DNA of 64,000 nucleotides. Origin: JANQQZ01 sp039187315 (GTDB taxonomy: Bacteria; Planctomycetota; Phycisphaerae; Phycisphaerales; UBA1924). The stretch is taken from NCBI GenBank assembly GCA_039187315.1, contig JBCCZQ010000002.1:1-64000 (forward strand), read 5' to 3'. Under the pieces are notes generated by a model. The model was not told the origin of the DNA and ran no database searches. It saw nothing but the letters and a program-made list of their open reading frames with translations. Below, piece by piece: positions 26,195 to 35,227 of this stretch. The first letter of the stretch is position 1; each line of letters begins with the position of its first letter. The translations under genes were made by a program, and so were the position numbers.

Positions 26195-29100
26195 ATGCGT
26201 CACATCGTTCGAAACTCCTGCCTGGTGCTCGGCCTGCTGGTTCTGGCCGCGGCCTCGATCTGGCCGCCCAGCGAATCGCTGCGTCAGGGCAAAGACCTGC
26301 GCGGCGGGTTCAGCCTGATCTACCAGCTCCAGATCGATAGCCAGGAGAACGCCGGCGAGGTCATGGACCGGACGATCACGGTTCTCAAGGACCGCGTGGA
26401 CCCTGACGGTCTTCTTGAGATATCGATCGTACCGCAGGGCCGCGACCGGCTCGAGATCACCATGCCGCTTCCCAGCGACGCGGTCAAGGCGTTGCGTGCT
26501 GACTATGAGGCGGAACTGGCGTCCATCGCGGCGCGCGAGGTGACGTCAACGCAGATCGACTCTGCGCTCGCTTTGCAACCCGGGCCCAGATCCGAAGCGA
26601 TCGCTCGGCTTGCCGGTGACGACGCGACACGCCTGGCGCTGCTCAACGATGCTGCGGCCGCGGTTGACGCGGAGCGGGAGTCGGCCGAGCGGTTGGAACG
26701 AGCGACCACGAGTGATCCCCAGGCACCCGATGAGGTCATCGATGCGATCAACCTCGAGTTCGGAGCCGCGAGCAACGCGCTCGACGAAGCACGCGAGGCG
26801 ATTCTTGACGGCGTGCTGTATGCCGAGGAACTGCGCGACGCCCTGGGTTCTTCGAAGCAGGAACGGCTGGTGCTGGACGATGAAGGGGAGGAGCCCTTCG
26901 CGATCCCGAGCCCGCAGGCGCAGAAGCTTGCCGACCTGCGCCAGGATCACCCCGACAAGATCGAGGTTATCGATTCGGTGGTGGCGACGTACGAGGCGTA
27001 CGAGGTGGAGCGTTCCACGCTCGATGACCCCAGCGATCTGATACGTTTGCTGCAGGGCTCGGGCGTGCTCGAGTACCGGATTGCGCTGCGGGTTGATGAG
27101 CATCCCGACGAGCTGGATCTTCGTCAGCGTCTCCGGAGCGAGGGCCCCCGGGCCGCGACAGCGCCGGATGCCCGCTGGTTTGAGGTGTCGGACCCCACGG
27201 CATGGGTGAAAAGCGTGCAGGACGCGAAGCGCATGCTGGAAAATCCAGCGGCACACTTCGCAGTCAACGATTTTGTCGTTGAGCCCTACGACGGTGTGTA
27301 TTACATGCTGCTATACGACCGCCGCGATAAGGCCCTGCTCCAGGAATCGCGCGAGGACAGCTGGCGTGTTGCCAGCGCCTTCGAGACGGCCGACCAAAAC
27401 GGCGCACCCGCCGTTGGCTTCCGGATGGACCCGAACGGCGCACAGCTGCTCGGACGGCTGACGGAATCGAACATCGGCGAGCGGATGGCCGTGCTTCTGG
27501 ATAACAAGGCGATCACCGCGCCGAACCTGCTGGGCAAGATCACGAGCCAGGGCCAGATCACGGGCATCACGTCGGGCCTGGAGCGTCGGAACATCATCCG
27601 GACGCTCAACGCTGGCACGCTGTCGGCGAGCCTGTCACCCCGCCCGATCGCGCAGTCGGTCCTCGGGCCGGAACTCGGGCAGGACAACCTGGACGCGGGC
27701 CTGAAGGCCGGTGTCATCGCGCTGATCGTTGTCAGCCTGTTCATGATCTTTTATTACTTCATGGCCGGTGGCATCGCTGTCACGGCGCTCGCCTGCAACG
27801 CGCTGCTGATCCTGGCGATGCTCGCGCTCGGCAGGGCTGCCCTCACGCTGCCGGGGATCGCGGGGATCATCCTGACGTTCGGCATGGCCGTCGATGCGAA
27901 CGTGCTGATCTTCGAGCGGATCCGCGAGGAGCTGCGCAACGGCGTGGCGATCAAGAAGGCCGTTCAGCTCGGCTTCGACAAAGCCCTTTCGTCGATCGTC
28001 GATGGCAACGTGACGAACCTGATCGTCTGCCTGGTGCTGGCCAATATCGGCACGCAGGAAATCAAAGGATTCGCGATCACACTTGGTATCGGCGTGGTTG
28101 GCACGCTGTTCACCGCCCTGGTTATCAGTCGCCTGCTCTTCGCGGTGATGATCGAGAAGTTTGGGGTCAAGTCGCTGCCCTCGCTGCCCGGATCGGTGCC
28201 CCCGCTCGAGCGGGCGCTCGAGCCGAATATCGACTGGCTCCGGATCCGTGTGCCTGCGATCGTGGTGTCGGTCTTCTTTGTCGGCCTGGGCGTAACGATG
28301 ATCGTCCGCCAGGGCGGCGAGATGCTCGACAACGAGTTCCGGGGCGGCACGGCCGTCACCATGGTGCTGGCCGAGGATGACCAGGGTGAACGCATAACGA
28401 TGGCGCGTCCCGAAGTTCAGGAACGCGTGTTCGCGATCGCTGAGCGTGAGGGCCCGGAGTCGATCCTGGGCGACCTCGCTACAGCCGAAGTGCTGCCGGT
28501 GAACCCGGCGGCGGACGGCGTGACGTCGGATACATTCCGGATCAAGACGCTTGCCCGTGAGCAGGACAGCGTGATCAGCGGCGCGCTCCAGGAAGCGTTC
28601 GCCGATGTCCTGCCGACGAAGCCGCCCCTGTCGTTCCGCGCTGACGCGGAGCCAGAGGTCACAAGCGCCCCCGTGTTTGCGATCACTGATCCTCGTCTGG
28701 GGCAGTCCATCCAGCGGCCGAGCGTCGTCGCGGATGTCTCAGCTTTCGAGGGTGGTGTCGCCGTGATCCTCGAGGACCTGAACCCGCTGCCATCGATGCA
28801 GGATCTCCGCCAGAGGCTGGAGTTCATGCGCCGCGACGGTGAGTTCAGCGACACGCTCGGGCGCAGCTGGGATCTGCTGCTGCTCGAGGGGACCGACGAG
28901 GCCGTGGAGTCCGCGGTGCTGCTCGTGAACGACCCCGGGCTGTCGGTGCTGGACAGCGAGGACCGCTGGTGGGCTGAGGTCGCCGCGGTCGAGTGGGACC
29001 TCGCGAACAAGGCACTCAAGCGGAGTGAGTCGCTCGCGGGCGTGGACAGCTTCGATGCGTCGATCGCGGGCTCGTTCCGCGCCCGTGCTGTCGCCGCGGT

Positions 29101-29665
29101 GTTCCTGAGCTTCCTGCTGATCACGATCTACATCTGGGTCCGGTTTGGTTCCGTGCGCTATTCCGGCGCAGCTCTTGTGGCGCTCGTGCATGACGTGATG
29201 ATCGCGATCGGACTGATCGCGCTCGCAGAGATCTTGTACGAGCACGAGGGCACGGCTGCGATCGCCCGGAGCGTGAATATCCTCCCATTCAAGATCGATC
29301 TGAGCCTTGTCGCGGCGTTGCTGACGATCATCGGGTACTCGCTGAACGATTCGATCATCATCATGGACCGCATCCGCGAGAACCGTGGCAAGCTGGATTA
29401 TGCGAGCCGGCAGGTTGTCAATCGATCGATCAATCAGACGCTCAGCCGCACGGTCATCACTTCGGGCACGACGCTCATCGCGGTGCTCATCCTCTACTGG
29501 GCGGGCGGCGAGGGCGTTCGGGCGTTTTCGTACACGTTGCTTATCGGCGTGCTGGTCGGCACGTATTCATCCGTGGCGGTGGCGGCGCCGCTGGTCTGGT
29601 CTGGCAAGCGCGACCCATCCCCGGACCCGTCGCCGACACCGCTCGCGCCCCCGGAGCCGTCATGA
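26195..29665 (+). CDS. secDF: Fused SecD-SecF protein-export membrane subunit
   Basis: Proton-motive-force driven partner of SecYEG. The 1156-aa chain contains both proteins: the SecD half (1 to about 680) with an enlarged P1 loop of about 500 residues, then TM bundle with FGMAVDANVLIFERIREE, and the SecF half (about 690-1156) ending IGYSLNDSIIIMDRIREN. Each half has the six-TM RND-like arrangement. The fusion is common in planctomycetes and some other phyla. The C-terminal tail is Pro-rich. The stop overlaps the next small gene (ATGA). Confidence 0.95.
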   Translation: MRHIVRNSCLVLGLLVLAAASIWPPSESLRQGKDLRGGFSLIYQLQIDSQENAGEVMDRTITVLKDRVDPDGLLEISIVPQGRDRLEITMPLPSDAVKALRADYEAELASIAAREVTSTQIDSALALQPGPRSEAIARLAGDDATRLALLNDAAAAVDAERESAERLERATTSDPQAPDEVIDAINLEFGAASNALDEAREAILDGVLYAEELRDALGSSKQERLVLDDEGEEPFAIPSPQAQKLADLRQDHPDKIEVIDSVVATYEAYEVERSTLDDPSDLIRLLQGSGVLEYRIALRVDEHPDELDLRQRLRSEGPRAATAPDARWFEVSDPTAWVKSVQDAKRMLENPAAHFAVNDFVVEPYDGVYYMLLYDRRDKALLQESREDSWRVASAFETADQNGAPAVGFRMDPNGAQLLGRLTESNIGERMAVLLDNKAITAPNLLGKITSQGQITGITSGLERRNIIRTLNAGTLSASLSPRPIAQSVLGPELGQDNLDAGLKAGVIALIVVSLFMIFYYFMAGGIAVTALACNALLILAMLALGRAALTLPGIAGIILTFGMAVDANVLIFERIREELRNGVAIKKAVQLGFDKALSSIVDGNVTNLIVCLVLANIGTQEIKGFAITLGIGVVGTLFTALVISRLLFAVMIEKFGVKSLPSLPGSVPPLERALEPNIDWLRIRVPAIVVSVFFVGLGVTMIVRQGGEMLDNEFRGGTAVTMVLAEDDQGERITMARPEVQERVFAIAEREGPESILGDLATAEVLPVNPAADGVTSDTFRIKTLAREQDSVISGALQEAFADVLPTKPPLSFRADAEPEVTSAPVFAITDPRLGQSIQRPSVVADVSAFEGGVAVILEDLNPLPSMQDLRQRLEFMRRDGEFSDTLGRSWDLLLLEGTDEAVESAVLLVNDPGLSVLDSEDRWWAEVAAVEWDLANKALKRSESLAGVDSFDASIAGSFRARAVAAVFLSFLLITIYIWVRFGSVRYSGAALVALVHDVMIAIGLIALAEILYEHEGTAAIARSVNILPFKIDLSLVAALLTIIGYSLNDSIIIMDRIRENRGKLDYASRQVVNRSINQTLSRTVITSGTTLIAVLILYWAGGEGVRAFSYTLLIGVLVGTYSSVAVAAPLVWSGKRDPSPDPSPTPLAPPEPS

Positions 29666-29832
29666 ACCGATCGTCCGCGAACGGCCGGCGCTTGGGAAAA
29701 GCGGAGGTTCTCGCGGTGGCGCTGATCGTGGGATCGGCGTTCATCTACTGGCACCGCGCCGGATCTGAGCCGGGTATCGTCTTTCACGACGCGGCCGCGG
29801 AACGGAAGAGCATGATCGAGCGAGGCGATTGA
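29662..29832 (+). CDS. 56-aa single-span membrane protein
   Basis: A small protein that I do not recognise, coupled to secDF by an ATGA overlap and to the epimerase gene by a TGATG overlap. It has a basic N-terminus (MNRSSANGRRLGK), one TM helix (AEVLAVALIVGSAFIYW) and a short acidic/basic tail. The perfect overlaps on both sides, and a hydrophobic stretch of TM length, make a coding role likely. Topology N-in is predicted from the Arg/Lys. Function unknown; it could be a small subunit of the export complex. Confidence 0.65.
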   Translation: MNRSSANGRRLGKAEVLAVALIVGSAFIYWHRAGSEPGIVFHDAAAERKSMIERGD

Positions 29833-30881
29833 TGGCGGCTGCGCAGTATCTCGTCACAGGGGGCCTCGGGTTCATCGGGGCCAACCTCGTGGCCACTCTC
29901 CAGCGGGAGCGGCCCGGCAGCACCTGCGTTGTCATCGACTCGGCACGGACAGGCACCTTTGCGAATCTGGTCGAAGCGTGCGCCCGCATCTCGGGCGAGC
30001 CGTTCCTGGGCGAGGTCATCCCCGAGTCGGTCGACGCGGTCGATTGGGCTTCGCTTATCGTCGAGACTCGGCCCGCCGCGGTGTTTCATCTGGGCGCGAT
30101 CACCACGACCACGCACGAGGATGAGTCCGAGATGATCCGCGAGAACGCGGGTGAGTCTTGGCACGAACTCCTGCGCATCGCCGGCGAGGGGGAGGTCCCG
30201 CTCGTGTATGCCTCGAGCGCCGCGACCTACGGCACGCCACCTCAGGCGGCGCGAGGCGAGCCGTTCCCGGAGTCCTCGGCGGGTACCCCCGACAACGTCT
30301 ACGGCTTTAGCAAGTGGCTGATGGAGACCGCGCATCAGCGGTACCAACAGGATCGCGAAGAAGCAGGGCTCGACCCAGCCTGGGTGATCGGCCTTCGGTA
30401 CTTCAACGTCTTCGGTCCGGGTGAGGAGGCCAAGGGCTCGATGGCTTCGATGGCGCGGCAGCTGACACGTCAGATCCTGGACGGTCAGCGTCCGAGGCTG
30501 TTCCGAGACGGCTCCCAGGCCCGCGACCAGGTGCCGGTGGAGGACATCATCGGGCTGACACTCGCGGCAGCGGGGATCGGTGGGCACGCGACGCCCATAC
30601 CGGGCGTCTACAACGCCGGCTCCGGGCGGGCGACGACCTTCGACGAGGTAGCGGATGCGGTCCGCCAGGGTCTCGGTGTCAATCACGGTGATCGTCCGAC
30701 GGAGTACTTCGAGATGCCGGCCTCGATCGCTCGTTTCTATCAGAGCTACACCTGCGCTGATATGCGCTCGGCGATCGAATCGCTCGGCTATACGCCAGCA
30801 CACGACCCGATCGAGCGGATCCGGTCATACGCGGCTTGGCTCGCCGAACGCACTGAGGCCGGCAGGGGGGTGCCGGCGTGA
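29832..30881 (+). CDS. hldD: ADP-L-glycero-D-manno-heptose 6-epimerase-like protein
   Basis: Extended SDR epimerase that makes the L-glycero-heptose precursor for lipopolysaccharide core. The 349-aa product has the Rossmann loop VTGGLGFIGANLV, ASSAATYG, the catalytic YGFSKWLME (Tyr-x3-Lys) and the HldD-like RYFNVFGPGEEAKGSMASMA. I prefer HldD over GalE because of that last stretch. ATG 29832 overlaps the small gene. GTG start of the next gene overlaps its stop. Confidence 0.82.
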   Translation: MAAAQYLVTGGLGFIGANLVATLQRERPGSTCVVIDSARTGTFANLVEACARISGEPFLGEVIPESVDAVDWASLIVETRPAAVFHLGAITTTTHEDESEMIRENAGESWHELLRIAGEGEVPLVYASSAATYGTPPQAARGEPFPESSAGTPDNVYGFSKWLMETAHQRYQQDREEAGLDPAWVIGLRYFNVFGPGEEAKGSMASMARQLTRQILDGQRPRLFRDGSQARDQVPVEDIIGLTLAAAGIGGHATPIPGVYNAGSGRATTFDEVADAVRQGLGVNHGDRPTEYFEMPASIARFYQSYTCADMRSAIESLGYTPAHDPIERIRSYAAWLAERTEAGRGVPA

Positions 30882-31852
30882 CGGCGCTCAAGCGGGTGCT
30901 CGTGACGGGTGGCGCGGGGTTCCTCGGCTCGCACCTGTGTGAGCGGCTCGTTCGCCAGGGGCACGATGTCATCTGCATCGACAACTTCTTTACGAGCCAG
31001 AAATCGAACGTGTCGCACCTGCTCGGTCTCGAGAATTTCGAGTTGATCCGCCACGACGTCACGCACCCGCTGTGGCTCGAGGTCGATGAGATCTACAACC
31101 TCGCGTGTCCCGCTGCGCCGGGTCACTACCAGTTCAACCCGATCAAGACCATGAAGACGTCGGTCATGGGCGCGATCAATGTGCTGGGCATGGCCAAGCG
31201 GTGCGGCGCGAAGGTGCTCCAGGCCTCGACGAGCGAGGTCTACGGCGATCCGGATGTGCATCCCCAGCCCGAGTCGTACCGCGGGAACGTCAATCCGATC
31301 GGGCTGCGGGCGTGCTACGACGAAGGCAAGCGAGCCGCCGAGACGCTCTTCTTCGATTACCACCGCCAGAACCGTGTCAATATCCGGGTCGTGCGGATCT
31401 TCAACACCTATGGACCCCGCATGCACCCGTACGACGGCCGGGTCGTGAGCAATTTCATCCGGCAGGCGCTCGCGGGTGAGGACATCACGATCTTCGGGGA
31501 TGGCACACAGACCCGCTCCTTCTGCTATCGCGACGATCTGGTCGAGGGCATCATCCGCATGATGGAAGGCCCTGACGATTTTGTCGGGCCGGTGAACCTC
31601 GGCAATCCGCACGAGTTCACGATCCGCGGCCTCGCAGAGCAGGTCATCGCGCTGCTCTCGTCTCCAAGCAAGCTTGTGTTCGAGCCGCTGCCCGAGGATG
31701 ATCCAAAACAGCGCCGCCCCGATATCACACTGGCGGGAGAGCGTCTCGATTGGTCTCCGGATACGGAACTCAACGAGGGGCTGCTCAAAACGATCGAGTG
31801 GTTTCGATCGGTCGATCTATCCACCTACCGCGCGCCCACGCCGAACTATTAG
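30878..31852 (+). CDS. UDP-glucuronate decarboxylase (UDP-xylose synthase)
   Basis: Converts UDP-glucuronate to UDP-xylose using bound NAD. The 324-aa extended SDR has VLVTGGAGFLGSHLCERL, DNFFTSQKSNV, ACPAAPGHYQ, STSEVYGDP, the catalytic YDEGKRAAETL (Tyr-x3-Lys), RIFNTYGPRM, RSFCYRDDLVEG and PDITLA. This set matches UXS very well. GTG 30878 overlaps the epimerase stop. A route from UDP-glucuronate to extracellular polysaccharide is plausible. Confidence 0.92.
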   Translation: MTALKRVLVTGGAGFLGSHLCERLVRQGHDVICIDNFFTSQKSNVSHLLGLENFELIRHDVTHPLWLEVDEIYNLACPAAPGHYQFNPIKTMKTSVMGAINVLGMAKRCGAKVLQASTSEVYGDPDVHPQPESYRGNVNPIGLRACYDEGKRAAETLFFDYHRQNRVNIRVVRIFNTYGPRMHPYDGRVVSNFIRQALAGEDITIFGDGTQTRSFCYRDDLVEGIIRMMEGPDDFVGPVNLGNPHEFTIRGLAEQVIALLSSPSKLVFEPLPEDDPKQRRPDITLAGERLDWSPDTELNEGLLKTIEWFRSVDLSTYRAPTPNY

Positions 31853-31929
31853 GCCCGTTCGGCCGATTCAGCATTGCGCGGCTGCGCGTCCCGGCTCGGA
31901 CCGCATGCCGAGGGAATCTTCGCGATTCT

Positions 31930-33243
31930 TCATTCGACGAGGAACGGGACGTTGGCCACCCCTACGGCGCCACGCCCGTCGCGGACGTACACGTGCAGCC
32001 TGTACGGCCCTGGCGTTTGGGGAACCCGAAGGGCTACTGTCGCTGAACCCGGATCCTCGATCCCGCCGTTGACATCGCCGGGTGTGCGCTCGAATGCACC
32101 ACCGGCCCCCTTGTCCGAGCTCTCCTCCCGGACGACCCACTCGTAGGAAAGGTTGTCTCCATCGGGGTCGGTAACCGAGACAGAGGCCGTCCACTCGGAG
32201 CCCGGCGCAACAGTGGCGAGGGCAAGATCGGATTCGATGGCCTCGACGAGGGGCGCACGATTCTCTGGTTCGCGACCGGACCACACACGGGTCATGGCAT
32301 CGACAGCCGCGGTCTTCTCACCGGTCTCGAGAATCATGCTGTACCACGTGTCGGTGCGTTCCTGCTTGTTGCCCCAGAGGAAGACGTAGCCCCCGAGCGC
32401 TCTATCTGGCACATCGGTGACACCGATCCGGTGCATGGATTCGTACGTCCGCGACTTGGGGCCGGATGGTTGCTCGATCTCGGCGCCCCAGGGTGTCGAA
32501 TCGACTTCCCAGTGACCGATCGGGCCATACTCGGTGGCAAGGTAAGGGCCGTCGTAGCCCTGGCTGAGCAGGTCCGTGGGAACGACCGCGAGCCCGCCGT
32601 AGGCGTTGACACCCAGCAGGTCGATATCCGGGCAGTGCTGCGCAAAGAGAGCGGCCTGATCGGGCCAGATACCAGCGAGCACTGTCATGGTTGGGTGGTG
32701 TGGATCGACTTCCTTGATCGCTTTCGCGACGCGGTTGAGTTCCTGAAAGGCTCGCACGCGGTCGTCGCCGGCGACCTCGTTGCCGACCCCCCAGATCAGC
32801 AGGGCGGGGTGATCCTTCCACTCGCGCGCAAACGCCCGCGCGCGCTCGAGCTGCGCTTCGACTTGTGCAGGATCGTCATAGTCAAGCGTGCCTGGCTTGA
32901 AACCGCCCGGCATGTGATCGATCCAGAAGCCCGCGCAGACGGTCAATCCCAGCTCGTGCGCACGGTCCATCAGTGACATCGTTCTGCCGTCTGGCCAAGT
33001 GACCGGCTCGAGCTGGTCAGCGCCCCAAGTGCGGATGGAATTCCCACCAGACTCGACCAGCAGTTCCAGGTGACGCGTACCGCCAGCACCCTTAACGTAG
33101 TACGGCTCTCCGCCGCGGAGCAAGCGGTACCCGGCGTCGGTTTTCTCCACGGTGACCGGGATGGCTTGCGCCCGTGCCGAAGATGAAACCCAGAAGAGCG
33201 TCAGCAGCGCGCCGACACGGCAAACAAGCTTCGGTGTATTCAT
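31930..33243 (-). CDS. Secreted GH2-type TIM-barrel glycosidase
   Basis: A 437-aa secreted protein with signal peptide (LVCRVGALLTLFWVSSSARA). Residues about 30-330 form a GH2/GH-A clan TIM barrel: GGNSIRTWGAD, the acid/base Glu in WGVGNEVAGD (about 154) and a likely nucleophile Glu in ATEYGPIGHW (about 240). The C-terminal ~100 residues are a PKD/Ig-like beta domain. No dockerin tail. Substrate uncertain; beta-glucosyl type polysaccharide is inferred from neighbours. Convergent with the UXS gene. Confidence 0.85.
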   Translation of the reverse strand: MNTPKLVCRVGALLTLFWVSSSARAQAIPVTVEKTDAGYRLLRGGEPYYVKGAGGTRHLELLVESGGNSIRTWGADQLEPVTWPDGRTMSLMDRAHELGLTVCAGFWIDHMPGGFKPGTLDYDDPAQVEAQLERARAFAREWKDHPALLIWGVGNEVAGDDRVRAFQELNRVAKAIKEVDPHHPTMTVLAGIWPDQAALFAQHCPDIDLLGVNAYGGLAVVPTDLLSQGYDGPYLATEYGPIGHWEVDSTPWGAEIEQPSGPKSRTYESMHRIGVTDVPDRALGGYVFLWGNKQERTDTWYSMILETGEKTAAVDAMTRVWSGREPENRAPLVEAIESDLALATVAPGSEWTASVSVTDPDGDNLSYEWVVREESSDKGAGGAFERTPGDVNGGIEDPGSATVALRVPQTPGPYRLHVYVRDGRGAVGVANVPFLVE

Positions 33244-33259
33244 ATCAGCAATCCCCCTT

Positions 33260-33294
33260 AAAAAACGCAGCCCAGGGTAGACCCCCAGGCTGCG
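33260..33294 (-). terminator. Intrinsic terminator after the dockerin-tailed secreted gene
   Basis: On the minus strand a 7-bp stem CGCAGCC/GGCTGCG (33294-33266) with an inner GGG/CCC helix is followed directly by six T (33265-33260). It sits 30 bases downstream of the stop at 33324, before the GH2 gene. Confidence 0.88.
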
Positions 33295-33323
33295 CGTTGA
33301 TAGATCAGGCTGTCATCAGCTGA

Positions 33324-34268
33324 TTAGAGGTTGGGGCACTCGGAAAGCGTACCGCCCGAGAGCGCGTTGGTGAACTCGGTGACCCAGGCGAAGAAGTCCG
33401 AGTCGTTGCAGTTGCCGTCGTTGTTCACGTCGCAGGCGGTGAGCTGCTCGGGCGTCTGCGGGCTCGCGGTGAAGGCGGTGACCCAGGCGAAGAAGTCGGA
33501 GTCGTTGATCGAGCCGTCGTCGTTCACATCGCCGCAAAGCCGATCATCGCCGCCGCCGCCGATTGTCGGCGTCTGGCTCAGGACGATGTTGTCGTAGAAC
33601 ATGCCCGAGGCGTCAAAGTTGGTCGCGCTGCTCTCGAAGCCGATCTGGAACAGTTGGCCCTCGAGCAGCGGATCGGTCAGATCAAGGCTGATCTCATACC
33701 GATCCCAGTTGACGCCGACGACCGCGCTGGAATCGAAGACGATGCGGTTCGTCTGGGCGAATCCATTGGCGGGGTCGATGGTGGCGATGAACGCGGTCGC
33801 GGTCGAGCTCGGGGCCTCGGTGATGTTGCCGAGCTTCGAGTCGAACGAGAAGTACCACGTCTGACCGATGTTGCCGGCATCGATCGTGTACTCGCGGAAC
33901 GTGTTCGCGCTGATGGTGTTCCCGTTCCCATGATCGCCGTTGTTGTAATCGCTGAAGACCGAGAGCACGCGGTCGCCCTGGGGCGGGCCGCCCTGGCCGT
34001 CAACGACCGCCTGGAACGCCGACCCCTCGTTCAGGGCCGGGAAAGCGAAGTAGTTGTACAGGAAGTTGCCGAAGCCATCGAAGACATTCGCGCCGACGAT
34101 CCAGCCGTCGCCGGACAGCGAGCATTCCTCCGTCCCTTGGATAGCGACCGGGAATGTCTCGAAGTTTTGATCGTACTCGGCGACGATACCGTTGTTGGTA
34201 ATCGTGCAGTTCTGGGCCGTCGCGGTGCCGGCGGCAAGCATGAGGGCTGTACACAGGGCGGTCTTCAT
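33324..34268 (-). CDS. Secreted protein with duplicated dockerin-like tail (twin A)
   Basis: A 314-aa secreted protein of unknown activity. Signal peptide MKTALCTALMLAAGTATAQ, then a beta-rich domain (about 30-230) with GWIVGANVF, FLYNYFAF, LGNITEAPSSTATAFI and DPANGFAQTN, followed by two calcium-loop repeats, DVNDDGSINDSDFFAWVT and DVNNDGNCNDSDFFAWVT, and a Cys-Pro ending. The extracellular domain is a paralogue of the next gene, which has a different C-terminal sorting tail. ATG 34268 chosen for the signal peptide. An intrinsic terminator follows. Confidence 0.85.
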   Translation of the reverse strand: MKTALCTALMLAAGTATAQNCTITNNGIVAEYDQNFETFPVAIQGTEECSLSGDGWIVGANVFDGFGNFLYNYFAFPALNEGSAFQAVVDGQGGPPQGDRVLSVFSDYNNGDHGNGNTISANTFREYTIDAGNIGQTWYFSFDSKLGNITEAPSSTATAFIATIDPANGFAQTNRIVFDSSAVVGVNWDRYEISLDLTDPLLEGQLFQIGFESSATNFDASGMFYDNIVLSQTPTIGGGGDDRLCGDVNDDGSINDSDFFAWVTAFTASPQTPEQLTACDVNNDGNCNDSDFFAWVTEFTNALSGGTLSECPNL

Positions 34269-34342
34269 TGCAATCTCTCCGAATGCCCAGGCCACGAGCG
34301 GGCCGGGTCTTGTGCTGAAACGGTGACACGAGTGGGAAAGGC

Positions 34343-34368
34343 CCCGCGGGCCGGGTTGGGCCCGCGGG
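34343..34368 (-). other. Strong GC hairpin between the secreted twins
   Basis: CCCGCGGGCC and GGCCCGCGGG form a perfect 10-bp stem with a 6-base loop, 15 bases past the stop of the PEP-CTERM twin. No T run follows on the minus strand (CCTTTCCC only), so it may slow transcription or stabilise the 3' end rather than be a strong terminator. Confidence 0.75.
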
Positions 34369-34382
34369 ACAGATAGGACGGA

Positions 34383-35105
34383 TCAGGCGCGGCGACGGCG
34401 GGCGGCGACGAGGCCACCGAGGCCGAGCAGCGCGGCCGACGCGGGGGCCGGCACGGCGACGTTGATGTTGTCGTAGAACACGCCCGACGACTCGAAGCTC
34501 GTGGCCGTGTTGAGGAAACCGATCTGGAAGAGCTGGCCAACGAGGCCCGCGTTGATGTTGAGCGAGATGCTGTGGCTGCTCCACAGCGTGCTGAACTGGT
34601 CGTCATCGATCCGGAGGAAGTTGGTTGTGGCGAAGCCGTTGGCCGGATCGATGGTCTTGATGAACGCGCTCGCTGTCGAAGCGGGTGCCTCGGTGATGTT
34701 GCCGAGCTTGGCATCGAACGAGAACTCGATGGTCTGGCCGACGTTGCTCGCGTCGATGGCAACCTCACGGAAGACGTTGGCCTCGATAACGCGGCCGAGG
34801 TTGTGGTCGGCGTTGTTGTAGTCGTTGTAGACCGAGAGCTGCTGGGCTCCCTGCGCGGGGCCGCCCTCACCGGAAGCAACCGCGGAGAAGGCCGCTCCGC
34901 CGTTGGGCGCCACGAACGCGAAGTAGTTGTAGAGGAATGTGGTGCCATCTGGCTCAAAAACGTTGGCCCCGACGAGCCAGCCGTCGTTCTCGAGGGCTTG
35001 CGCGTCTGTCTGGACCAGGCCCTCGAAGTCCTGCGAATAGTTCACGATTTGAGCGGTCGTGCTGCCCGCGGCCGCGACCATCGCGGCGATCATGAGGTTC
35101 TTCAT
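34383..35105 (-). CDS. Secreted protein with PEP-CTERM-like tail (twin B)
   Basis: A 240-aa paralogue of twin A. Signal peptide MKNLMIAAMVAAAGSTTAQ, then the same domain with QDFEGLV, NDGWLVGANVFEPD, FLYNYFAFVAP, LGNITEAPASTASAFIKTID and YDNINV. It ends VPAPASAALLGLGGLVAARRRRA, a PEP-CTERM-like sorting signal (PAP motif, TM helix, Arg cluster). So the two twins share an ectodomain and differ in surface sorting. ATG 35105 was chosen for the signal peptide; 23 upstream codons remain open but lack a signal. Confidence 0.87.
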   Translation of the reverse strand: MKNLMIAAMVAAAGSTTAQIVNYSQDFEGLVQTDAQALENDGWLVGANVFEPDGTTFLYNYFAFVAPNGGAAFSAVASGEGGPAQGAQQLSVYNDYNNADHNLGRVIEANVFREVAIDASNVGQTIEFSFDAKLGNITEAPASTASAFIKTIDPANGFATTNFLRIDDDQFSTLWSSHSISLNINAGLVGQLFQIGFLNTATSFESSGVFYDNINVAVPAPASAALLGLGGLVAARRRRA

Positions 35106-35227
35106 CTCTGATACTCCTGTCTCTCTCTTGGGCTCTCGCCCGTGTGCGGCCGAGCAGTCCTTTCTGCCCGGCACTTGGAATGCAATCGGCGACCCGGTGT
35201 CTCACGTCGGGTGCCGAGGGATGACGT

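Noticed and set aside
32431..32976. Long plus-strand frame inside the GH2 gene
   Set aside because: Antisense shadow of a GC-rich gene with no recognisable features; the minus-strand glycosidase has signal peptide and catalytic motifs.
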